7,622 nucleotides of DNA from Nevskiaceae bacterium (GTDB lineage: Bacteria; Pseudomonadota; Gammaproteobacteria; Steroidobacterales; Steroidobacteraceae), in NCBI GenBank assembly GCA_031277355.1, contig JAITMN010000112.1, positions 1-7,622 on the forward strand, given 5' to 3'. Below the pieces are notes generated by a model that saw only the letters and a program-made list of their open reading frames with translations, was not told the origin of the DNA and ran no database searches. A program made the position numbers and the translations under genes. Within the stretch, counting starts at the first letter, position 1. Each line of letters opens with the position of its first letter. Shown piece by piece: positions 1-7,313 of the stretch.

Positions 1-2598
1 GCCGCCGCCGCGCTGCCGCCCGGCGCGCATATCGGCCCCTTTGAGGTGCTTGCCGTGCTGGGCGAGGGCGGCTCATCGACGGTATTCCGCGCCGCGCGCA
101 CCATCGAGGGCGTGCGTCAGCAAGTGGCGCTGAAGCTGCTGCGCCGCACGTTGCAATCGCCCGAATCCAGACGCCAGTTCCAGCGCGAGCAATCGGCGCT
201 GACGCAATTGCATCACCCCGCCATCGCGCGGTTGATTGAAGGCGGCGTCACTGAAACGGGTCTGGCGTACATCGCGCTGGAATTGGTCGATGGTGCGCCG
301 ATCACCGCCCATGTGCGCGAGCATCGCCTCGATCTGCGCGCCCGATTGCACTTGTTCTTGCAGGTATGCCGCGCCGTCGAGGCCGCGCATCGCGCACTGA
401 TCGTTCACCGTGATTTGAAGCCTTCCAACGTGCTGGTCACCGCCCAAGGCGATGTGAAGCTGCTGGACTTTGGCGTCGCCAAGCTGCTCGACGCCGATGA
501 TCAAACCCAAACGCGCCTGCCCGCATTCACTCCCGCCTATGCCGCGCCCGAACAGTTCACCGGCGAGCCGATCACCACTGCCACCGATGTCTACGCACTG
601 GGCGTACTGCTGGGCGAATTGATCACCGGCCAGCGTTTGAACGATGGTCCCTCGCGCACCCCGTCGAGCACGATTCGCGAAGACGTCGAACCCGGCGTAC
701 TGCCCGCATCATCCGCGATCACGCGGCGACAATTGCGCGGCGATCTGGACAACGTGGTGCTCAAAGCCATCGAATCCGAACCCGCGCGGCGCTACGCCAC
801 GGCAGCAGCGCTGGCCGACGACATCGAACGCCTGATCGACCAGCGCCCGGTATCCGCGCATCCGCCTTCACGCTGGTATCGCACGCGCAAGTTCATCACG
901 CGCAATCGCGGCGCGGTGGCGGCGACGCTGCTGTTCACGCTCGGTATCTTCGCTGCACTGGGCATTGCGCTATGGCAGGGCAGTGTCGCTCGTCGCGAAG
1001 CCCTGCGCGCCAACACGGTGCGCGCGTTCGTCGAGGGGCTGTTCGAGCCGATACGGACTGGCGTCGCGAGTGGTCAGCAGCCCAGCCTGCGCGATCTGCT
1101 CGATCAAGGCGTGCAACGTCTGGATGGCGATACCGCGCTCGGCCCGGCTGAGCAGGTCGATCTGCTGCTGATGTTCTCGCGGTTGTATGACTACCTCAAT
1201 GAGCCGGAACGGATGCGGGAGCTGGCTGATCGAGCAGGCAACCTGGCCGATACCGAGCTGGGGCGCGACGCTCCGCTTGCGGTGGATGCCGTGATTGCCC
1301 GTGGCATTGCCGCCCTGCGCCGCGAGGACTATGCGAACGCCGGCCCGCTGCTTGCCGATGCTGAGCGGCGGCTCGAAGTCGTGCGTCAACGCGACTCCGG
1401 ATGGACTCTGGCATGGATTCGCGTGGAGGACGGGCTGGCTGCGATAGCGAATGATCGTGGCGACCCGGCGCAGGCGCTCACGCATGAGCGCGCGGCGCTG
1501 GTGGCGCGCATCGCGCTTTCCGGCGAAGAAAGCGCGGATGCCGATGGCGGGTATGCCAATCTGGGGTTCGCGCTGGCGGGTACGGGGCAGTTCGCCGAAG
1601 CGGTGGTGGCGTATCGGCGCGCCTATGCCGGTCGTGCGGCGCGCGATGCCAACTCGCGCACTGCGCGGCTGGCCAGTACGCTGGGCGCCTTGGGCGATGT
1701 GGAAATGATGGCGGGCCAGTTCGAGCAGGCGGGCGCGGATGTGCGCGAGGCCCATACGATATTCGATGAAGTGGATGCGGGCGTGAAGGCGTCCGCCGCG
1801 CATATTTCGGTAGCTCAGTTCCACTGCATTTTCGAACTGGCGGTTGGTTCGCCGCAGGCGCAGCCGGTGTGTACGCATATGCTGGAACTGGCACGGCAGG
1901 ATGGCCCCGGCGCGACCCTTGGCCGGGTGCAGCGGCTGGCTGGCATGGAACGCTTGCAGTCTGGCGATCTGGAAGCGGCGAGCCTTGCGCTGGAAAACTC
2001 CGCAACGCTGCTCGACGCGGCGTTGGCGCCATGGCAAGGACGCACGAATATTGCGCGCGGTGAATTGGCGCTGGTGCGGGGTGATGCGCAAGACGCGACG
2101 GCGCTGCTTGCCCGTGGCATTGAGCAACTTGGGCAAGCTTATCCACGCTATCTGCACGGTTATGGATTGGCCTTGCTCGCGCTGGCCTGTCATGAAGCGC
2201 GTGATGCCACGGATTGCGCTGGCGGCGCCGAAGCCGCGGCGCGCAAGGCGCTCGACGAAGATGATTACCAATGGAACCCGTTGCTGTTGCCCGCGCACAC
2301 GGCCCTTGCGCGCGTTGATCTGGACGCGGGTCGTGCTGATGAGGCGGCGCGGCGTTTGCGCGAAGCCATCGCACATGCGGGTGTGCCGGTTGCCGAAACG
2401 CAGCCCTATCTGCTCGCCGCGCGTCTGTGGCTGGCCGTGGCGGATGCGCAAGGCGGCTCCTGCGATCAGGCGCGAGACGAAGCGCAGCGGACTGTCGCGC
2501 TGGGTCAAAGGCCATTGGCTGATCCACATCCGCTGTACGCGGCGGCAGTGCGCGCTGCCCGCGCGACGGAGGCTTGCGGCGATCTGCTGTCTCTCTGA
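1..2598 (+). CDS. Transmembrane Ser/Thr protein kinase with TPR-like C-terminal region (5' partial)
   Basis: Hanks-type protein kinase predicted to phosphorylate Ser/Thr on partner proteins. The frame is open from base 1. The GTG at 46 lies inside the first kinase strand, so the true start is upstream of the window. Counting codons from base 1, the visible motifs are a Gly-rich loop GEGGSSTVF (21-29, third Gly replaced by Ser26), VALK with the ATP lysine K45, a likely helix-C Glu63, HRDLKPSN (136-143, an RD kinase), DFG (156-158), an APE motif (182-184) and TDVYALGVLLGEL in the C-lobe. The kinase domain ends near 280. A basic stretch is followed by one hydrophobic helix (about 305-325). The remaining roughly 540 residues are Ala/Leu/Arg-rich helices with TPR-like units, clearest around 517-600. 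With the kinase in the cytoplasm, the TPR part should face the periplasm. Its substrate and ligand are unknown; the two genes downstream are possible partners. The kinase call is certain, the TPR call likely. Confidence 0.93.
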   Translation, partial: AAAALPPGAHIGPFEVLAVLGEGGSSTVFRAARTIEGVRQQVALKLLRRTLQSPESRRQFQREQSALTQLHHPAIARLIEGGVTETGLAYIALELVDGAPITAHVREHRLDLRARLHLFLQVCRAVEAAHRALIVHRDLKPSNVLVTAQGDVKLLDFGVAKLLDADDQTQTRLPAFTPAYAAPEQFTGEPITTATDVYALGVLLGELITGQRLNDGPSRTPSSTIREDVEPGVLPASSAITRRQLRGDLDNVVLKAIESEPARRYATAAALADDIERLIDQRPVSAHPPSRWYRTRKFITRNRGAVAATLLFTLGIFAALGIALWQGSVARREALRANTVRAFVEGLFEPIRTGVASGQQPSLRDLLDQGVQRLDGDTALGPAEQVDLLLMFSRLYDYLNEPERMRELADRAGNLADTELGRDAPLAVDAVIARGIAALRREDYANAGPLLADAERRLEVVRQRDSGWTLAWIRVEDGLAAIANDRGDPAQALTHERAALVARIALSGEESADADGGYANLGFALAGTGQFAEAVVAYRRAYAGRAARDANSRTARLASTLGALGDVEMMAGQFEQAGADVREAHTIFDEVDAGVKASAAHISVAQFHCIFELAVGSPQAQPVCTHMLELARQDGPGATLGRVQRLAGMERLQSGDLEAASLALENSATLLDAALAPWQGRTNIARGELALVRGDAQDATALLARGIEQLGQAYPRYLHGYGLALLALACHEARDATDCAGGAEAAARKALDEDDYQWNPLLLPAHTALARVDLDAGRADEAARRLREAIAHAGVPVAETQPYLLAARLWLAVADAQGGSCDQARDEAQRTVALGQRPLADPHPLYAAAVRAARATEACGDLLSL
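913..975 (+). other. Predicted transmembrane helix of the kinase
   Basis: About 21 uninterrupted apolar residues (roughly GAVAATLLFTLGIFAALGIA) follow an Arg/Lys-rich stretch (RTRKFITRNR). Positive charge on the kinase side fits the positive-inside rule, placing the catalytic domain in the cytoplasm and the TPR-like region outside the inner membrane. This is read by eye with no topology program. Confidence 0.8.
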
Positions 2599-2651
2599 AG
2601 TGAGCTGGCCGCGTCCTTCACCGCCGCCTCACCTGCACAAATCGCCACCCG

Positions 2652-2674
2652 ATTCCGTTCTTCGGAATAACGGA
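2652..2674. repeat. Two overlapping, mutually exclusive inverted repeats
   Basis: In the gap between the kinase and the large gene, ATTCCG (2652-2657) is the perfect inverse of CGGAAT (2663-2668) with a 5-base loop. The overlapping TCCGTT (2654-2659) is the perfect inverse of AACGGA (2669-2674) with a 9-base loop. The two pairings share bases, so only one can form at a time. There is no T-run downstream, so this is not a standard intrinsic terminator. It could be an operator palindrome, an RNA structure in the leader of the downstream gene, or chance. The rest of the 119-base gap shows no convincing promoter boxes. Confidence 0.5.
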
Positions 2675-2704
2675 CCGTAAATCGCGATGACGCGGCCGCA
2701 TACC

Positions 2705-2710
2705 GAGGAG
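2705..2710 (+). promoter_or_regulatory. Ribosome binding site of the 1195-residue gene
   Basis: GAGGAG lies 7 bases before the ATG at 2718. This near-ideal Shine-Dalgarno sequence fixes the start there rather than at the internal Met codon at 2781. Confidence 0.85.
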
Positions 2711-2717
2711 ACAAACC

Positions 2718-5700
2718 ATGGCGACCAGCATTCCGGGGACCAATGAAACCCCCAACATCCAGATAGACGAGCGGGGCGTCATGCCGCGCGTCGATCCATT
2801 CGATCCGGCCACGCTCAGCGTGTGGAAGGATGGCGCCAAGACGCTGGCCGAGGGGCTGATCGCCGATCGCGTGGCCGCCGCGACGCATTTCGCCGATGGT
2901 TTGGTCAGGGTGATCGCCGATCCGGTTTTTGACCCCGACAAACTGCGCCGCCCCGGCGTACCCGCGCAACTGAGCGGCGTTCTGCTACAGCCCAACTCCG
3001 CGCCGGCAGGCCGGGTGCAGGTGTCGATCACCAAGCCCTTTGCCAGCGGACCGGGACCCGGCACGCAGATCACCGCAGCCGATGGTTCGTTTCTCATCGC
3101 GATCCCCGAGAACATCCGCACGGCTGCCAATCTCGCCAGCATCACGCTGTCCATCGTCGGCGCCAGTGCGCCCGTCACCGTGAACGTCACCGTTGCGAGC
3201 CTGGCCGGCACTGGCGTGGCCGGCAATATCGTGCTGCCCAAGGCGGTCGAGCCCTTGCCATTGTCGGTGGTCGATCAGCTCGGCGAAATCATTTCCACAC
3301 TGAAGCCGGCCGAAGCGGGCGCGAAACACGAATGCCATTGCAACGACGTGACCGCGCCCGCCATCACGCTCGGCGGCGATATTTGCTCGCAGGTGTTTCG
3401 CAGCGATATGTCCGTCGACACATTCCCGTATGGCGTGCTTGTCCGGCTGGTCGAGCCGCGCCCGAGCATCGGCTCGGTGGTCGTCAAGGTGGATGTCAGA
3501 GCGGGCGCGAACGTCAACTCCACAGTGATGCTGTCGCCTGCGTATTGGACGGTGCTCGGCCAATATCTGCCGGTGACCGCAGATGCTGCGCCTTCTTATC
3601 AGTACGCCAATCGTCTGCCGATCGACCAGCCCTTGAGCATCGACGTTTTCCGCAACGGCGTAGCCGGCATCACATCGAGCGGGGCCGGCTCGAACGGCGC
3701 CACGGTGCCGATCGCCGGCACACTTGGCTTGGGCTATGTCGTGCACATGGCGCAGCGCTGGACTCCCAGGGGACTCGCCTTGGGCGATCTGGTGTACTCG
3801 CTGCCGTTGGCTCCCGGTGAACAGCAGCGCGTCGCGGTCGTTGACCGGCAGGCCACCAGTTCGGTGTTCGAGTCCGAAGAACTCGCCGCGCAGGAATCAC
3901 AGACCTTCAACGAGCGCGATGACGCCTCGACGCGGGCAACCTTCGAGCTGGGCATGACCGAATCCGCCAAAGCCGGCTCATCCAGTTGGGGAGCAGTCGG
4001 CGGTTTTGGCTTTGCAATGGGGCCGTTCGCCATTGGCGGCGGCGCGAGCAGCAGCGGAGGCAATTCCTGGGCCAGCGGTGCGCGCAATACCACATCAATC
4101 GCAGCGCAGTCCTCGCACAGCAGCGTTGCACGCGCGGCCAGCGCCAAGCGCAACGGCCAGCGCGTGGGCATGCGTCTGGCTTCGGCGTCGGAGAACACCG
4201 AGGTGGTCACCAAGGTCATCACCAATCACAACAAGACCCGCGCACTGACGATGCAGTACTGGGAGGTGCTGCGTTTGTTCGATGTGCGCTCGGCCGTCCA
4301 GGGCGTCACGCTGGTGTGTTTCGTGCCGCTTGATCCCATCCGCTTTCTGCCGCCCGGAGAGTCGATCATGCTGGGCAGCCTTGTCACGCGCACCCGAGTG
4401 CTTCAGCGATATCACCGTCTGGCGCGACACGCCAGCGCGTTGAGGCGCGTCGTTCCGCCGATTTATCGCAAGGGTCTGGCGGCACTGGAAGAGTTCATCG
4501 CTGATCCGCGCGCCACGGTGCAGCCACCGGCCGATGCGGCGGCCAATATCGTGACCGTCTACATTCAAGGCACCTTCCTGCCGTTCGAGGATGTATGGGT
4601 GACGCTGCTGGTCAGGGGAGGTCGCCGCCTCGGCCCTTATCCGATGCCCGCCTCGGGTATCGCCCCGATTCCAACTTACTTGAGCGACCCAGCCAATGCC
4701 TATCCTTCCGAAGCCGAGTTGTTGGACGCCTTGCGCCAACGGCGCAGGGGCGGGTCGGTCACGCTGCATCGAGGCGTCGTGCTGCCCGAGTCGCTGTCGC
4801 GTGGCGATGTTGTCGGCGTCGAGTTTCGCCGCCAGTTCCAGCCACTGAACTACCATGTCGATCCCCTGGTCCTTGAAGCGGCGGCGCTGCGCAAGATGGG
4901 TTGGGATGGGACAGTGCCCTACACCTCCAAGGTCACTGTACCCGCCCATGACATCAAGCTCACCGCCGCCCGGCTGGAACAGGAAGTCGGCGGTCCGCAA
5001 ATCGCCAGGGTGAAGGCCGCGCTCGTCGATCCGAGCGCCGGTATCAACGAAGCCGTATCGTCGAGCGATTCCTACTTCGACGAGTATCTGGGCGATTTGC
5101 GCTTTGGCACGGCTCCCGAGCCGTTCGTCGCCAGGCAGTTGCCGCCCGAATTGCGTTATTCGGCGTTGCTGGAAATCGAAAAGACGCTGCAACACGCCAT
5201 CGCCAACACGGTCATCTACTCCAAAGAGATGTGGATGTCGTTGACGCCCGAAGAGCGCGTGATGTTGCTGGAAGGCTATACGATAGGTTTCGCCGGAAAT
5301 ACCTCGGACGAGGCCAGTCAAATCCCGTTGCTGGCTTGTGTGTCCAATGAACTGCTGGGTTTCTACGGCAATTCGATGGTATTGCCGTTCATGATTCCCG
5401 CCGAACTGGCCGCCAAGGGGCAAGCCGATGGCAAAGAGCCGTTGACCACGGCCTCGGTGCAGGACGCGCTGACGCGTTTTCACGTCGAAGGCTTTTCGCC
5501 GCCGGTATCGATGATCGCCCTGCCCACGCGCGGCGTACTTGGCGAAGCCGTGTTGGGCAATTGCCCGTCGGCGGAAAAGATCGACCTCACCCGCTTCTGG
5601 AACTGGAAGGATTCTCCGGGCGACGAAGCGCCCGGCATCGCCCCGGTCAACGTGCCGGATGCTTCGCTGACAGCGGGATTGAGCGCGCCATCCACGCTCT

Positions 5701-6305
5701 CGGGGCAACCTGCGATGATCAACAACTTCAGCAACGCGCCGCCTGCCGCCGACAGCAGTCTGGTCAACTCGCTGGCCCAGATCGCCGGATCGGCCTCACT
5801 CACCGATCTGCTCAAGACGACGGTGACCACTGCCGAATCGGCGCGCAAGGATGCGCTGGCCAGCGCTCAAGCAGCGGCCAGCAAGGCGATGGATTCCATT
5901 TCCGGCCTGATCGAAGCCAAGACCGCGCTGGAAAAAGCCAAGGCCGAAGCGGAAAAGGCCAAGGCCGAGGCAGAAAATATCAAAGCCGAGGCGGCAAAGA
6001 CCAAAGCTGAAGCAGAAAAACCCAAACCCGATGCCGCGCCCAGTGCGCCCACTGTCACGAAGGTCGAACCGCCTCAAGGCAAGCCCGGCGATGCGCTGAC
6101 GATCACCGGGACCAACTTCATCGATGGCGCAAAGGCGAGCATCGGTGGCAAGGATATTGGTCAGATGACGCTTGTCAGCGCCACGAGTATCACCGGCACG
6201 GTTCCTGCGGAAGCTGCGGCGGGTGATACCAACGTCATCGTCACCACTTCGGCTGGCGCCAGCGCTACGTCCAGCGCATCCAAGTTCACCGTCGTTGCTC
6301 CTTGA
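2718..6305 (+). CDS. Large multidomain protein of unknown function with C-terminal coiled coil and IPT/TIG domain
   Basis: An 1195-residue protein I cannot assign to a characterised family. The N-terminus (MATSIPGTNE) shows no signal peptide. Residues about 85-172 (LSGVLLQP...AADGSFLIAIP) look like an Ig-like or carboxypeptidase-regulatory-like beta domain. A Cys/His cluster HECHC follows at 204-208. Residues 340-378 include LPLAPGEQQRVAVVDRQ. Next come a polar, probably helical stretch and a Gly/Ser/aromatic segment (420-454), then TNHNKTRALTMQYWEVLR (502-519). The core ends in a distinctive motif around 937-974 (TRGVLGEAVLGNC, then LTRFWNWKDSP). Residues about 1040-1101 form a Lys/Ala/Glu coiled coil. 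A Pro-rich linker leads to an IPT/TIG domain (about 1111-1194: PPQGKPGDALTITGTNF). There is no transmembrane helix of normal type. It is co-directional with the 323-residue gene 24 bases downstream and probably co-transcribed. A structural or surface-complex role is possible but unproven. Confidence 0.9.
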   Translation: MATSIPGTNETPNIQIDERGVMPRVDPFDPATLSVWKDGAKTLAEGLIADRVAAATHFADGLVRVIADPVFDPDKLRRPGVPAQLSGVLLQPNSAPAGRVQVSITKPFASGPGPGTQITAADGSFLIAIPENIRTAANLASITLSIVGASAPVTVNVTVASLAGTGVAGNIVLPKAVEPLPLSVVDQLGEIISTLKPAEAGAKHECHCNDVTAPAITLGGDICSQVFRSDMSVDTFPYGVLVRLVEPRPSIGSVVVKVDVRAGANVNSTVMLSPAYWTVLGQYLPVTADAAPSYQYANRLPIDQPLSIDVFRNGVAGITSSGAGSNGATVPIAGTLGLGYVVHMAQRWTPRGLALGDLVYSLPLAPGEQQRVAVVDRQATSSVFESEELAAQESQTFNERDDASTRATFELGMTESAKAGSSSWGAVGGFGFAMGPFAIGGGASSSGGNSWASGARNTTSIAAQSSHSSVARAASAKRNGQRVGMRLASASENTEVVTKVITNHNKTRALTMQYWEVLRLFDVRSAVQGVTLVCFVPLDPIRFLPPGESIMLGSLVTRTRVLQRYHRLARHASALRRVVPPIYRKGLAALEEFIADPRATVQPPADAAANIVTVYIQGTFLPFEDVWVTLLVRGGRRLGPYPMPASGIAPIPTYLSDPANAYPSEAELLDALRQRRRGGSVTLHRGVVLPESLSRGDVVGVEFRRQFQPLNYHVDPLVLEAAALRKMGWDGTVPYTSKVTVPAHDIKLTAARLEQEVGGPQIARVKAALVDPSAGINEAVSSSDSYFDEYLGDLRFGTAPEPFVARQLPPELRYSALLEIEKTLQHAIANTVIYSKEMWMSLTPEERVMLLEGYTIGFAGNTSDEASQIPLLACVSNELLGFYGNSMVLPFMIPAELAAKGQADGKEPLTTASVQDALTRFHVEGFSPPVSMIALPTRGVLGEAVLGNCPSAEKIDLTRFWNWKDSPGDEAPGIAPVNVPDASLTAGLSAPSTLSGQPAMINNFSNAPPAADSSLVNSLAQIAGSASLTDLLKTTVTTAESARKDALASAQAAASKAMDSISGLIEAKTALEKAKAEAEKAKAEAENIKAEAAKTKAEAEKPKPDAAPSAPTVTKVEPPQGKPGDALTITGTNFIDGAKASIGGKDIGQMTLVSATSITGTVPAEAAAGDTNVIVTTSAGASATSSASKFTVVAP
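2970..3233 (+). other. Ig-like / carboxypeptidase-regulatory-like domain (residues about 85-172)
   Basis: The pattern of short beta strands, an SGVLLQP opening, a central DGSF turn and an alternating V/T closing strand (VTVNVTVASL) is typical of seven-stranded beta-sandwich domains of the CarboxypepD_reg type. These usually act as spacers or adhesion modules. The assignment comes from pattern only. Confidence 0.5.
5934..6017 (+). repeat. Four tandem 21-bp repeats encoding coiled-coil heptads
   Basis: Four consecutive in-frame 21-bp units (5934-5954, 5955-5975, 5976-5996, 5997-6017) encode KAKAEAE, KAKAEAE, NIKAEAA and KTKAEAE. Synonymous differences between units (gaa/gag, gcc/gct, aag/aaa) show they are not fresh duplications. 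The protein product is a highly charged Ala-rich helix, extending the helix that begins near residue 1040 and ending in a Lys-Pro linker before the IPT/TIG domain. It probably acts as a rigid stalk or an oligomerisation helix. Confidence 0.85.
6048..6302 (+). other. IPT/TIG domain at the C-terminus (residues about 1111-1194)
   Basis: The segment starts PTVTKVEPPQGKPGDALTI and continues with TGTNF, a GG-K turn, SITGTVP and a final TTSAGASATSS...FTVV strand. This matches the IPT/TIG immunoglobulin fold, known from bacterial surface and secreted proteins as well as intracellular proteins. Finding it at the end of a coiled-coil stalk suggests an exposed terminal module that binds a partner or ligand. 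Confidence 0.8.
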
Positions 6306-6316
6306 AAATCCTGCAA

Positions 6317-6323
6317 AGAGGAA
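6317..6323 (+). promoter_or_regulatory. Ribosome binding site of the 323-residue gene
   Basis: AGAGGAA lies 6 bases before the ATG at 6330, within the 24-base gap after the preceding stop codon. It supports independent translation of the second unknown gene on the same message. Confidence 0.8.
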
Positions 6324-6329
6324 CCTGCC

Positions 6330-7301
6330 ATGGCTGACTCCACCTTGATCTCCACCTCCGCCGAAGACCGCGCGCTCGACGCGCTCGTCTCCGTGATCCA
6401 GTCAACCGCTTCTCCGGCGGCAGCCGAAGCGCAGACGTTGCTGCTGCGCCGCCTTGCACTGGAAGGCGATGTGATCCCGTCGCGAATACCGGCGCCACTG
6501 AACATCACCGAAGTCGGCGGCTACTTCAACCTGCTGGAAACGCTGAACCAGCGTCAGGCGATGGTTGATGTGATTGCCTCCGCGCTGGGCCTTGCCAGTT
6601 CCTCTGCGCGCGGTCTGACCCGCGGCGATGCGCCGCTGACCTTCTCCGCCGTCGCCAACGATCAAGCCGCCGGGGCCGCCATCGGCACAGCGCCAGCTAC
6701 CGTGCTGGTGCGCGCCGATCTCGTCGCCAGCCTCAACGCGGTGCTGACCCAAGTACACACTTTCGGCGCAGTGCTGCCGCTGTACACCGCGCCGCTGCCG
6801 CCGTCATTGTCGAGCGCCAGCGATGCACTGGAAGCCATCGGTCGTTCGTTGCGACTATTACCCACTGCCGCACTGACCGATCCCGCCACCGATTCATTGC
6901 TGTTGATGCGTGAAGCGCAGGCGGGCGCTACCAGCTTCTCGGTATTCGCCCGCCCGGATTCCGCCAATCCCTTGACCGCGACGCTGCCAGAGATCAACGC
7001 CGAAGCCATTCAGATCGACGGCAGCGGTGCGGTCGCAGTCGTTGACGCCGGCACAATCCGGCTGGTCGACGTGACCGCGATAGCAGCCCCGCATGGCTGG
7101 ATTTGCACACCCGTCCCCCAGCCAACCAGTCGCAACGACCTTGCCTGGACCCGCCTCGTCAATGTCGCCGGCCTGCTCCCCGGCATCACGCGCCTGCGCG
7201 ATGAACTGCGCCTGCTCCACGCCGCCGACCAGATCGCCAATTCCCCCTTCAGCACCCAGCTTGATTGGCTATGGAACGGCGCGGCCTTCGCTCCGGCCTG
7301 A
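6330..7301 (+). CDS. Hypothetical protein, 323 residues, operon partner of the large protein
   Basis: I do not recognise a characterised family. The start at 6330 is supported by the Shine-Dalgarno sequence and by the tight 24-base spacing. There is no signal peptide or transmembrane segment, so the protein is predicted to be soluble. The first 45 residues are helical (EDRALDALVSVIQS, then AAEAQTLLLRRLALEG). They are followed by GDVIPSRIPAPLNITEVGGYFNLL (46-69), a compact motif that looks conserved. The middle is Ala/Leu/Thr-rich with VLVRADLVASLNAVL and a Pro-rich LPLYTAPLPPSL. The C-terminus has a basic/acidic helix (GITRLRDELRLLHAADQI) and ends with aromatic residues (LDWLWNGAAF). One Cys is present, in HGWICTP. 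The gene probably works with the 1195-residue protein, given the operon-like layout; I cannot name a function. Its stop is 12 bases from the convergent ppsA stop. Confidence 0.88.
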   Translation: MADSTLISTSAEDRALDALVSVIQSTASPAAAEAQTLLLRRLALEGDVIPSRIPAPLNITEVGGYFNLLETLNQRQAMVDVIASALGLASSSARGLTRGDAPLTFSAVANDQAAGAAIGTAPATVLVRADLVASLNAVLTQVHTFGAVLPLYTAPLPPSLSSASDALEAIGRSLRLLPTAALTDPATDSLLLMREAQAGATSFSVFARPDSANPLTATLPEINAEAIQIDGSGAVAVVDAGTIRLVDVTAIAAPHGWICTPVPQPTSRNDLAWTRLVNVAGLLPGITRLRDELRLLHAADQIANSPFSTQLDWLWNGAAFAPA

Positions 7302-7313
7302 CGGACTTGCGAC

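Noticed and set aside
46..48. GTG at 46 as the kinase start codon
   Set aside because: It falls inside the first kinase strand (IGPFEVLAVLGEGG). The frame is open to base 1 with kinase-like sequence, so the gene begins upstream.
970..2529. 519-codon open frame on the - strand opposite the kinase
   Set aside because: It is antisense to an unmistakable kinase/TPR gene. Its product is Arg/Gln/His-rich with no motifs, as expected from the shadow of a GC-rich gene.
1844..2680. 278-codon + strand frame overlapping the kinase 3' end and part of the gap
   Set aside because: Its translation is rich in Arg, Trp and Cys with no domain features. It is an out-of-frame reading of the TPR region.
2599..2717. 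Sigma-70 promoter in the gap before the large gene
   Set aside because: AT-richer patches such as AATAACGG and GTAAATCG exist, but no pair of boxes with proper spacing could be defended.
4095..5708. 537-codon open frame on the - strand opposite the large gene
   Set aside because: It has Arg/Gln/Gly/His-rich shadow composition, no ribosome binding site or domain pattern, and overlaps a + gene with a strong start signal and recognisable domains.
5934..6017. 21-bp repeats as a CRISPR-like or mobile-element repeat
   Set aside because: The repeats are contiguous, in frame, vary at synonymous sites and encode coiled-coil heptads, so they are explained by the protein.
7292..7305. TCCG/CGGA inverted repeat at the convergent junction as a terminator
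   Set aside because: The stem is only 4 bp with a 6-base loop and no T-run on either strand, well within chance for GC-rich DNA.
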